NCBI GenBank assembly: GCA_022822725.1
Contig: JAJEAN010000007.1
Span: 750,382-814,381 of the forward strand
Direction of reading: 5' to 3'
DNA: 64,000 bases
Source of the DNA: Candidatus Latescibacterota bacterium
Lineage (GTDB): Bacteria; JAAXHH01
Position 1 is the first letter of the stretch. Each line of letters begins with the position of its first letter. The notes beneath the pieces were generated by a model that was given only the letters and a program-made list of their open reading frames with translations, did not search any database and was not told where the DNA came from. Of this stretch, positions 49,701 to 57,979 are shown in pieces. A program made the position numbers and the translations under genes.

Positions 49701-50044
49701 TAGGTCTCGATATCCCGCTTCGAATCGAATCCCAGGGCGCGCTCGACCTCGACTTCCACCCAGAGTCCCTGGCAGTCGAACCCGTTCTGCCACCGCTGGT
49801 TGAACCCCTTCATGGCCTTGTAGCGGCAGTACATGTCCTTGTAAGTCCGGCCCCAGGCGTGGTGGACGCCCATGGCGTTGTTGGCGGTAATCGGTCCATC
49901 GATGAAGGACCAGGTGGGACGGTCCGCCAACTGTGCGCGCAACTTGTCGAAAATCCTGTGCTCCGCCCACCATGCGAGAATGCGCTCCTCCATGGCGGGG
50001 TATTCCATCTTACCGTCAAAGGGCTTGAACATCTGGCCGGACAC
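46796..50044 (-). CDS. ileS: Isoleucine-tRNA ligase (divergent form)
   Basis: 1082 aa class I aaRS: [111 protein letters not shown]. Confidence 0.88.
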   Translation of the reverse strand: [1082 protein letters not shown]

Positions 50045-50357
50045 AGGTAACTCTACACTCCAAAGTTCATAGGGATTACGTCACGCCCTGCTTTTACAAA
50101 GCCACCGGGCACGCCGGAACCGCCGCCTGAAGGCATATTGGCCGATCCGGAACGCCGGTCTGAAAATAGCCGTTAGGGGTGTGTAGCACAAGGTAATTCT
50201 GGCTAGCGGCAAGGCAGGCGGCAAGGCTGGCGATCGGGCCGAAGAGTGGGCCTGCTGCCAGGTTGAAGACAGGGCTGAGACAGGATAGGCAACCGGGCTC
50301 AAAACCGGGTGGACGGCAACGATCTCAGGGCTGGCGATCCAGTCCCAGGGCGGGAAT

Positions 50358-51185
50358 TCAGTCCTCGCCATCCATGACAGGGAACCGGTTCAATTCGTCC
50401 CTGCGCGCGCGCCAGTCGGGCATGTGACGGTCGAGGATGTCCCAGAATCGGCGACTGTGCGAAGGCTCGATCAGGTGTGCCATTTCGTGGACAATCACGT
50501 ATTCGAGGCAATGCGCCGGCTTCTTGGCCAGTTCCAGGCTTAGCCAGATCCGGCCCTTTCGGAAGCTGCAACTCCCCCAGCGGGTCTTCATCTTCCGGAT
50601 ACGCCATTCCTTTACCGTCACGCCCATGAACGGTTCCCAAGCCGCGATCAGGCGCGGGATGCTCGTCCTCAGCCGTTCGCGGTACCACGCGTCGAGCAGG
50701 TCCGCCCGTTCATCCCGGCCGGTACCCGGTCGGACGCGCATTTCCAGCGTAGCGTTGTCCAGCAGACCGATCCGCGGCGGCCCCTCGTGGGTGGTGACGT
50801 TCAGTACGCGGTCGATCCCCTCCACGAAATGGCGCTCGCCCGATGCGAAGGCCCGGTCGGATTCCCGCTCCCGCTGGCGCTGTCTTTCCTGCTGCCGCCG
50901 GACCCAGGGCAACCGTCTCTCCACGGCCTGCCGGATCGCATCATCACCGATGCGGAGCGGCGCGGAGACCTTCAGGCGACCGTTGGGCGGCCCCACCCTG
51001 AGGTACAGGTGCCTGATCCGCTTCCGGTGGACTTCCACCTCGATATCGTCCACGTGCAAACGATATACCCTCGATGTCTTTGCCGCGGCGATAGGTTGCT
51101 CGCTTTCACGTGATGTGCTTTGCGGACGGGTTCCGTCGAATCGGACCCACCGTACAGGTCCGAGATCTTGCTGGCTCTTGCGCAA
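50358..51185 (-). CDS. YgjP-like/M48-type metallopeptidase domain protein (DUF45 family)
   Basis: MKTRWGSCSFRKGRIWLSLELAKKPAHCLEYVIVHEMAHLIEPSHSRRFWDILDRHMPDWRARRDELN (HExxH). The true start may be internal. Confidence 0.88.
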   Translation of the reverse strand: MRKSQQDLGPVRWVRFDGTRPQSTSRESEQPIAAAKTSRVYRLHVDDIEVEVHRKRIRHLYLRVGPPNGRLKVSAPLRIGDDAIRQAVERRLPWVRRQQERQRQRERESDRAFASGERHFVEGIDRVLNVTTHEGPPRIGLLDNATLEMRVRPGTGRDERADLLDAWYRERLRTSIPRLIAAWEPFMGVTVKEWRIRKMKTRWGSCSFRKGRIWLSLELAKKPAHCLEYVIVHEMAHLIEPSHSRRFWDILDRHMPDWRARRDELNRFPVMDGED

Positions 51186-51345
51186 TATAGGACGGAAGGC
51201 GGACCAATAAAAGGAGAACCAGGCGTTTTCCCCGGCCGATTTACCGGTTTGACTTTGATCATGCCAACCCGTTAATTGCCAGTGCTACGACACATCCTTC
51301 GGGGCCTGCAGCCGCAGGGACCGTTCGCCCGGAAAGGGACGAGAT

Positions 51346-52746
51346 TTGAGCCGCGGCAAGCCCAATATCCTGTTCTTCTTTACCGACGACCAGCGCTTCG
51401 ATACGTTACACGCGCTGGGGAATCCGCTTGTCCACACCCCCGTCATGGACCAGATGGTCGACCGGGGCGTGTCATTTACGCACGCCCATATTCCCGGGGG
51501 CACGTCGGCCGCCGTATGCATGCCCAGCCGGGCCATGCTGCATACCGGCCGGACCCTCTTCCGTCTCGACGGCGCCGGCGCGGACATTCCGCCGGAGCAT
51601 ACGCTCATGGGGGAATACCTGCGGTCCCACGGCTACCGCACCTGGGGCACGGGCAAGTGGCACAACGGCGCCCCGTCCTTCGCCCGCAGTTTCTCGGACG
51701 GCGCGGAGATCTTCTTCGGGGGCATGGACGACCACTGGAACGTGCCGGTCTTCGATTTCGACCCGGAAGGAAAGTACGAGGGTACGCTGCCCCAGTGCCC
51801 GGATGCCTTCCGCTCGAATGAATTGAATATCCGAAAAGGGGACCATGTACACGCCGGGCGGCACTCCAGCGAGATCTTCGCTGACTGTGCCGCGGAATGG
51901 CTGAATGGCTATGATTCCGAAGAACCCTTTTTCATGTACGTCTCGTTCATGGCGCCTCACGATCCCCGGACGATGCCCCGGGAGTTCCTGGATCTGTATG
52001 ACCCCGGGGCCATCCCGCTGCCGCGGAATTTCATGGGCGGCCATCCCTTCGATAACGGCGACCTGAAGGTGCGGGACGAAGTCCTGGAGACGTTCCCGCG
52101 CGATCCGGCGAGCGTGCGGCGCCACATCGCCGAATACTATGCGATGATTTCCCACCTGGACGCGCAGATGGGCCGGGTCATGCAGGCGCTGGAAGACCGC
52201 GGCATGGCGGACGACACCATCGTCGTCTTCGCCGGGGACAACGGACTGGCCATCGGCCAGCACGGGCTGTTCGGCAAGCAGAACCTGTACGAGCACAGCA
52301 TACGCGTGCCCCTGGTATTTTCCGGCCCGGGCATCCCCCGCGGTGTCCGGCGCAGTGCTTACGCGTACCTGCTCGATATCTTTCCCACCCTGTGCGATCT
52401 GTCCGGACTGGATACGCCCGGTTCCGTGGAGGGGGTGAGCCTGGCGCCTACGTTCGAAGATCCCGGCGCGCATCCGAGGGACACGCTGTTCGCCGCCTAC
52501 CGCCAGTGGCAGCGCATGGTGAAGGACGGCAGGTACAAGCTGATAGAGTACGTGGTCGACGGGCGCCGGACGACCCAGCTGTTCGACCTGGAACGCGACC
52601 CGCTGGAATGTCGCAATCTGGCCGGCGAAGCCGCGCAGGCCGGCAGGCTTGCGGACCTGCGATCCAGGCTATGTGACTGGCGGGACGAATGGGGCGACGC
52701 GGACAGCGAATGGGGCCGGACCTTCTGGACCGGGTACGGCTCGTGA
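51346..52746 (+). CDS. Sulfatase (arylsulfatase family)
   Basis: KPNILFFFTDDQRFDTLHALGNPLVHTPVMDQMVDRGVSFTHAHIPGGTSAAVCMPSRAMLHTGR (CxPSR formylglycine motif); VFAGDNGLAIGQHGLFGKQNLYEHSIRVPLVFSGPGI. TTG start. Confidence 0.93.
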   Translation: MSRGKPNILFFFTDDQRFDTLHALGNPLVHTPVMDQMVDRGVSFTHAHIPGGTSAAVCMPSRAMLHTGRTLFRLDGAGADIPPEHTLMGEYLRSHGYRTWGTGKWHNGAPSFARSFSDGAEIFFGGMDDHWNVPVFDFDPEGKYEGTLPQCPDAFRSNELNIRKGDHVHAGRHSSEIFADCAAEWLNGYDSEEPFFMYVSFMAPHDPRTMPREFLDLYDPGAIPLPRNFMGGHPFDNGDLKVRDEVLETFPRDPASVRRHIAEYYAMISHLDAQMGRVMQALEDRGMADDTIVVFAGDNGLAIGQHGLFGKQNLYEHSIRVPLVFSGPGIPRGVRRSAYAYLLDIFPTLCDLSGLDTPGSVEGVSLAPTFEDPGAHPRDTLFAAYRQWQRMVKDGRYKLIEYVVDGRRTTQLFDLERDPLECRNLAGEAAQAGRLADLRSRLCDWRDEWGDADSEWGRTFWTGYGS

Positions 52747-52788
52747 GGGTACCCGGTCCCACCGCTACGGACGTCACTTCTTAGGACG

Positions 52789-54468
52789 TCACGCCGCGAC
52801 CGCCCGGTTCCCGGCGTTCTGGTACAACGCTTGCCCCATGGCGCCCAGGCCGATGATGACCAGCAGCAGATTGATGACCCAGCCCACATAGGGCAGGCTG
52901 ACGGCGATCAGGACCAGCACCAGGCCGGCGAGCAGGGGCAACAGCATAGAACGGACGTCCCGTTGTTTCGGTCGCAGCAGCGCGTTGCCCAGGAAGTGGG
53001 CCACGACGATCTTGGAAACGTAAAGGCTCAACGCCCACGTGGCGGCAATGACCAGTCCGGCGGGCAACCCGATCAGCGTCACGGCGAGCACGACCGCCAG
53101 GACCGGCGTGGCCGTGACCAGCACGAACCCGAGCCCCGCGGAAGTGAGGATTCCGGTCAGGCTGTCCAGCGGCACGCGCCGGAGCGCGGGAATCGCCCAG
53201 AGCAACAGCAGGCCCGACAGGAACGCCGTGACCAGCCAGAGGGCTGTCCATGCAATGTTCCAGACGGACAGCATCCCATCCTCTTCCTCCTCCTCCTGGT
53301 CCGGCTGGGGAAAGTCCATGATGGTTTCGCCGGCAACGGTCGCGGCGGAATGCACCGCCAGGTTCCCCTCGTCGGGCAGCCTCACGTCGAGATTCCCGCC
53401 GATGGAAGCGGAAGACTGAACCGTTGCCAGCCGGCCGCCGAAGGTTACGTCCCGCATCACCGCGCCCGATATCGTCAGCGTACTGCCGAACACCGTGACG
53501 TTTCGGCCGATCGAACCGCCCACGTTGATGTTTTCACCGAACGCGAAGAGGTCTCCCTCGATCGTTGCGTCATGGCTGGAGCGTATCGACTGCCCGAATC
53601 CGTAGACGCTTTGACCGATCGAGTCTCCTATGCGAATGACCTGGCCGAACCCACCGAACCCGCCGCCCACCCGTCCGTCTGCCTCGATGGTCCTGCCGAA
53701 CGCGTAGATGTCCCCCAGGACCGCTCCGTTGATTTCGATCGACTGGGCGAAGACAATCAGGTCTCCTGTCACCTCGCCGTCGATCCTGACCGTGCGTCCG
53801 AAGGCAACGAAGGTGTCGTCGACGATCTCTCCGGCATTCACCGAGATGTTCTCGTCGGACCGTATTTCGATGGCTTCCGCGGGTTGGGCGTATCCCAGCA
53901 GCAGCAGCAACCCACCGAGCACGGCCAGCGCGCTGGCCGGCCTCCGCAACAGAAGGTACAGTGAAGCCAGCAGCATGATGAACCCGACAGTCAGTCCTAC
54001 ATTGCCTATCAGCGTAACCATGGTCGTACCTCCATTCTGGTAGTATTCGATGAAATACGCTCCGGTGCTGAACAGCATGGACAACTGTCCCGAAACGTTC
54101 AGTGGATTCAGCCACTCAATACTCCATGGAAGTTCCAGTCCCATCACCCAGCCGATTCCCACCCGCATCAGCGCCGCCAAGCCGATGACGAGTCCCAGCA
54201 GCTTCAACGTGTGGATGGGCGAAGGCGCGGAGACCGGAGCCGGCTGTGTTTCAAGAAGAAAGGCCTCGGCGTTACCCATGACTTCGAAGAGCGCGGCCCT
54301 TTCCCTTTGGAACGCATGCACGAGGCCCCGGCACCGGGGGCAGTTTACCAGGTGTGCGGTGAACGCGCGTGCTTCGGGCTCGGGCAACTCGCCGTCAGCA
54401 AAGGTCGAGCAGACGATTTCCGATGGACACGCGTCCTGGTGCACCGATTCGTTGGTCATGGTTGGCAT
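52789..54468 (-). CDS. zf-HC2 (anti-sigma-like) membrane protein with bactofilin-like polymer-forming beta domain
   Basis: N-terminal CSTFADGELPEPEARAFTAHLVNCPRCRGLVHAFQRER; TM segments; repeated hydrophobic rungs (IEINGAVLGDIYAFGRTIEADGRVGGGFGGFGQVIRIGDSIGQSVYGFGQSI...GSIGRNVTVFGSTLTISGAVMRDVTFGG); C-terminal TM helices. Confidence 0.8.
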   Translation of the reverse strand: MPTMTNESVHQDACPSEIVCSTFADGELPEPEARAFTAHLVNCPRCRGLVHAFQRERAALFEVMGNAEAFLLETQPAPVSAPSPIHTLKLLGLVIGLAALMRVGIGWVMGLELPWSIEWLNPLNVSGQLSMLFSTGAYFIEYYQNGGTTMVTLIGNVGLTVGFIMLLASLYLLLRRPASALAVLGGLLLLLGYAQPAEAIEIRSDENISVNAGEIVDDTFVAFGRTVRIDGEVTGDLIVFAQSIEINGAVLGDIYAFGRTIEADGRVGGGFGGFGQVIRIGDSIGQSVYGFGQSIRSSHDATIEGDLFAFGENINVGGSIGRNVTVFGSTLTISGAVMRDVTFGGRLATVQSSASIGGNLDVRLPDEGNLAVHSAATVAGETIMDFPQPDQEEEEEDGMLSVWNIAWTALWLVTAFLSGLLLLWAIPALRRVPLDSLTGILTSAGLGFVLVTATPVLAVVLAVTLIGLPAGLVIAATWALSLYVSKIVVAHFLGNALLRPKQRDVRSMLLPLLAGLVLVLIAVSLPYVGWVINLLLVIIGLGAMGQALYQNAGNRAVAA

Positions 54469-55034
54469 AGTCCGGTCAACTCCTCTCGCAATCGTCTCCT
54501 GGCGCGGTAAATCAACGTCGCCACCGTGTTCCGGTTCAGTTTGAGCGTATGGGCGATTTCGTCGTAAGTGAACTCGTTGTAGTAGGCCAGTACGAGCGGC
54601 ACGCGGTACCGGTCCGGGAGCGACTGTATCGCCGAACGTACCCGGTCTCCCTTTTCCGCCCGAACCATGGTCTCCAGCGTATCCTCGGAGACCTTCGACG
54701 GGCCGACCTGGTCGGGATCGGCGGATGCATAGAAATTCACCTCGCGGTTTCGGCGCCGCAACCGGTCGAGACAGTGGTTGGTCGCGGTCTTGAGCAGCCA
54801 GTTCAGGGGCGACTTCGTCGCGTCCATGTTGGACCGGTTCCGGTATGCCCGGAGAAAGACTTCCTGGGTCGCGTCCTCGGCCTCGTAAACGGACTTCAGG
54901 AGATATCTGCTAAGTGCGAGAATCCGCCGGTAATGCGTCCGGTACGTCTCGTCGAACTCGAATCCCGTTGCGCTTTCGCCGCTCTCGGTCGTGTTCACAA
55001 CCCTACTACGAATGGCGGAACGAGATAGTTTCAT
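54456..55034 (-). CDS. ECF-type RNA polymerase sigma factor
   Basis: EDATQEVFLRAYRNRSNMDATKSPLNWLLKTATNHCLDRLRRRNRE; SLPDRYRVPLVLAYYNEFTYDEIAHTLKLNRNTVATLIYRARRRLREEL. Overlaps the downstream zf-HC2 gene start by 13 bp. Confidence 0.93.
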   Translation of the reverse strand: MKLSRSAIRSRVVNTTESGESATGFEFDETYRTHYRRILALSRYLLKSVYEAEDATQEVFLRAYRNRSNMDATKSPLNWLLKTATNHCLDRLRRRNREVNFYASADPDQVGPSKVSEDTLETMVRAEKGDRVRSAIQSLPDRYRVPLVLAYYNEFTYDEIAHTLKLNRNTVATLIYRARRRLREELTGLCQP

Positions 55035-55074
55035 TTCCTGTTCCCCGGACCGGACGCCAGGCGCGTCACAGCCC

Positions 55075-55116
55075 GCGAAGCGGCGAGGCGGAACCGCGAA
55101 GCGGCGGAGCGGAACC
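55075..55116. repeat. Intergenic tandem repeat, 21 bp x 2
   Basis: GCGAAGCGGCGAGGCGGAACC / GCGAAGCGGCGGAGCGGAACC, then a truncated third GCGA. Confidence 0.85.
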
Positions 55117-55153
55117 GCGATGTATTGTGTTGGCGAATTGAGCGAAGTGCCTG

Positions 55154-57979
55154 CTAATCACGGGCCGGCACAGGCTTTACGGCCACCGCGCAGAACTTGA
55201 ACTCGGGGATTTTTCCGTCGGGGTCCAGGGCATCGTTGGTCAGGACGTTGGCCGCGGCTTCCTTGAAGTGGAAGGGGATGAAGACGTTGCCGTCGGCAAC
55301 GCGGCCGGAAGCCTTCGCCTTGAGCGTAATGGCGCCCCGGCGGGAGGATACGGACACCAGGCCGCCCTCTTCGACGCCCAGGCGTTCCAGGTCCCCGGGC
55401 GTCATCTCGACGAAGGGCTCCGGCGAAATGGCGTCGAGGGCCCGGGCGCGGCGTGTCATGGTGCCCGTGTGCCAGTGCTCCAGGACGCGGCCCGTATTCA
55501 GTACGAAGGGATATGCGTCATCCGGCAGTTCGTCCGGCGGGGCAAAGGATACGGGCGTGAACCTGCCCCGGCCCAGGGGAAAGGAGCCGGTGAACAGCAC
55601 GGGTTCTTCAACGGGCCAGACCACGGTTTCCCGTTCCATCGCCTCGTAGGTGATCCCATCGAATATCGGGGTCAGCGCGACGATTTCCTCCCAGACCGAT
55701 TCCGGTCCGTCGTATTCCCAGCGCGGACCGCTTTCCCCCTCATCCATGCGGATCATACGATTGGCCAGGTCGATCAGGATGTCCCCGTCCAGGCGGGCCT
55801 CGCCGGGCGGCTCGATCGCCTGCCTGCCGATCTGCACCATGCGGTTCGTGTTGACGTAGGTACCTCGCTTCTCCGCCGCGGTGGAGGCGGGCAGGATCAC
55901 GTCGGCGAATTCCGCGGTCTCCGTGAGGAAGACGTCCTGCACGACGAGGAACGAGAGCTGCTGCAGGGCCTTTCTGACCTTGTTCATGTTCGGGTCCGAA
56001 AGGAAGGGATTCTCCCCCATCATGAACATGCCCGCGACGCTCCCGTCGAGCGCGCCTTGCATGATCTCCACGACCGTGAGGCCGGAGCGGGGATCGAGCG
56101 CGGTATCCCATGCCTCCTCGAAACGGTTTCTCACCGCAGGATCGTCCGCGGGCTGGTAACCCGGATAGAATTGCGGTACCAGTCCCACGTCGGAAGCGCC
56201 CTGCACGTTGTTCTGCCCCCTTAGCGGGTGCAGGCCCGTACCCCGCCGGCCGATGTTGCCCGTCATGAGGCAGAGGGAGATCAGCGCTCTCGCATTGTCC
56301 GTGCCGTTGACGTGCTGGCTGATGCCCATGCCCCAGAAGATCATCGCACGCTCCGCGCGGCCATACTCCCGGGCCACTTCCTCGATCACCGAAGGCGGAA
56401 CGCCCGTGATCCGGGATGCCATCTCGGGCGTATAGCGAGCCAGGAAGGGTTCCAGGTTCTCGAAGCGTTCGGTCCGGCGCGCGATGAAGTCCCGGTCCTG
56501 CAGGCCGTCGCGCAGGATCACGTGCATCATCCCGTTCAGTAGCGCGATGTCCGTGCCGGGCTTGAACCGGACGTACCTGGTAGCGTGGTCGGCGATGGTC
56601 GGCCGCCGTGGATCGAGCACGATCATCCGGACGCCCCGGTCCACGGCCTGTTTCATGTAGGTTGCGGCAACGGGGTGGTTGTCTTCCGTGTTGGAACCGA
56701 TCACGAAGATGACATCGGTTTCAAGGACTTCCTGAAAGGCGTTGGAAACCGCCCCGCTGCCGATCGCCTCGGTGAGGGCCGCCACGGACGAGGCGTGGCA
56801 GAGGCGCGTGCAGTGGTCGACGTTGTTGGTGCCGAAGACCACCCGGATCAGTTTCTGAAAGAGGTAGGCCTCTTCATTGGTCACCTTGGCCGATCCGAAT
56901 CCCGCCAGCGCGCCCGGACCGAGCGTGGTTTTGATTTCCAGCAGCCTGCGCGCCGCCAGGTCCAGCGCCTCATCCCATTCGGCCTCGCGGAACACCTCGC
57001 GGATGCGTTCGTTCCATTCCGGTGACCGGAGCGAGCGGCGGAAGTCGCGGTAGTCTTCGAAGTCTGCCGACAGCGGCTGTTTCGGATAGGCGTCTTCCCG
57101 GCGGACGAGGGGCTTTGTGAGCCGCTGGGGATGGTGCGCGTAGTCGTATCCGTACCGCCCCTTGACGCAAAGCCGGCCCTCTGTATGGGTATCGTCCCTT
57201 CCGGTGACGCCCTCGATACGGCCGTCACGCACGTGGTACGAGATCCCGCAGCCCACGCCGCAATAGGGGCAGACTGAATCGATCCGCCGGGTACCGGACC
57301 CGGTTTCCACGGGGACTTTCGCACCGGTTTCGACCAGTCGTTTGTCGGTGAGTGCGCCGGTGGGACAGGTGGCTACGCATTCGCCGCAGGACACGCAGGA
57401 AGACCCGCCCAGGGGCAGGCCGTTATCGAAAGCGATACGTGTTTCGCATCCCTTGCCCGTCCGGCCGATGACGTCGTTCACCTGCACGTCGTCGCAAGCA
57501 CGGATGCACCGGTCGCACAGGATGCACGCGTTCAGGTCCACCGCGATGACGGGCGAGGAAAGGTCATTCCGCATCGGCGGATTTGAGCAAGTGGCGGCGA
57601 ACCGGGAAGGATCGGATCGAAGCTGGACACCCAGGTGCGCGAGTTCGTCCTGTTCGCGTGCCTTGCGGCGGTCCTCCACGGGCGGCTGGGCGGCTTCCAT
57701 CAACTCCACGAGCGTGCGACGCGCCCGGCGCACCCGGTCCGTATCCGTGCGCACGGTCATGCCTTCTTCGATCTTTCGGATGCAGGCCGCCGGCAGCGTG
57801 CGGGCGTTCTCCACGTCGACCACGCAGACGCGGCACACGGCGACCGGTTCCAGTTTGGGATCGTGGCACAGGGTGGGGATGTCTATACCGGCGGAGCGGG
57901 CCGCTTCCCAGATCGTGGCGCCGGCTGGCGCGGTAAGGTTTTTGCCGTCGATCGTCAGCGTGACGGTGCGATTATTCAT
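55154..57979 (-). CDS. fdhF: NAD-type formate dehydrogenase alpha subunit (molybdopterin, Cys form)
   Basis: N-terminal 2Fe-2S/NuoG-like CxxC clusters; CPYCGVGCGISYHVRDGRIEGVTGRDD; VDHCTRLCHASSVAALTEAIGSGAVSN; GANNVQGASDVG-like RGQNNVQGASDVGLVPQFYPGYQ. Confidence 0.94.
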   Translation of the reverse strand: MNNRTVTLTIDGKNLTAPAGATIWEAARSAGIDIPTLCHDPKLEPVAVCRVCVVDVENARTLPAACIRKIEEGMTVRTDTDRVRRARRTLVELMEAAQPPVEDRRKAREQDELAHLGVQLRSDPSRFAATCSNPPMRNDLSSPVIAVDLNACILCDRCIRACDDVQVNDVIGRTGKGCETRIAFDNGLPLGGSSCVSCGECVATCPTGALTDKRLVETGAKVPVETGSGTRRIDSVCPYCGVGCGISYHVRDGRIEGVTGRDDTHTEGRLCVKGRYGYDYAHHPQRLTKPLVRREDAYPKQPLSADFEDYRDFRRSLRSPEWNERIREVFREAEWDEALDLAARRLLEIKTTLGPGALAGFGSAKVTNEEAYLFQKLIRVVFGTNNVDHCTRLCHASSVAALTEAIGSGAVSNAFQEVLETDVIFVIGSNTEDNHPVAATYMKQAVDRGVRMIVLDPRRPTIADHATRYVRFKPGTDIALLNGMMHVILRDGLQDRDFIARRTERFENLEPFLARYTPEMASRITGVPPSVIEEVAREYGRAERAMIFWGMGISQHVNGTDNARALISLCLMTGNIGRRGTGLHPLRGQNNVQGASDVGLVPQFYPGYQPADDPAVRNRFEEAWDTALDPRSGLTVVEIMQGALDGSVAGMFMMGENPFLSDPNMNKVRKALQQLSFLVVQDVFLTETAEFADVILPASTAAEKRGTYVNTNRMVQIGRQAIEPPGEARLDGDILIDLANRMIRMDEGESGPRWEYDGPESVWEEIVALTPIFDGITYEAMERETVVWPVEEPVLFTGSFPLGRGRFTPVSFAPPDELPDDAYPFVLNTGRVLEHWHTGTMTRRARALDAISPEPFVEMTPGDLERLGVEEGGLVSVSSRRGAITLKAKASGRVADGNVFIPFHFKEAAANVLTNDALDPDGKIPEFKFCAVAVKPVPARD

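Noticed and set aside
47585-50050. 821-aa plus-strand ORF exactly opposite ileS
   Set aside because: Shadow ORF: high-GC codon usage depletes antisense stops; the minus strand is an unambiguous IleRS and the plus translation has no recognisable family features.
50081-50371. 96-aa minus-strand ORF in the ileS-ygjP gap
   Set aside because: Low-complexity composition driven by repeats, no family similarity recognisable, no good start context; treated as non-coding.
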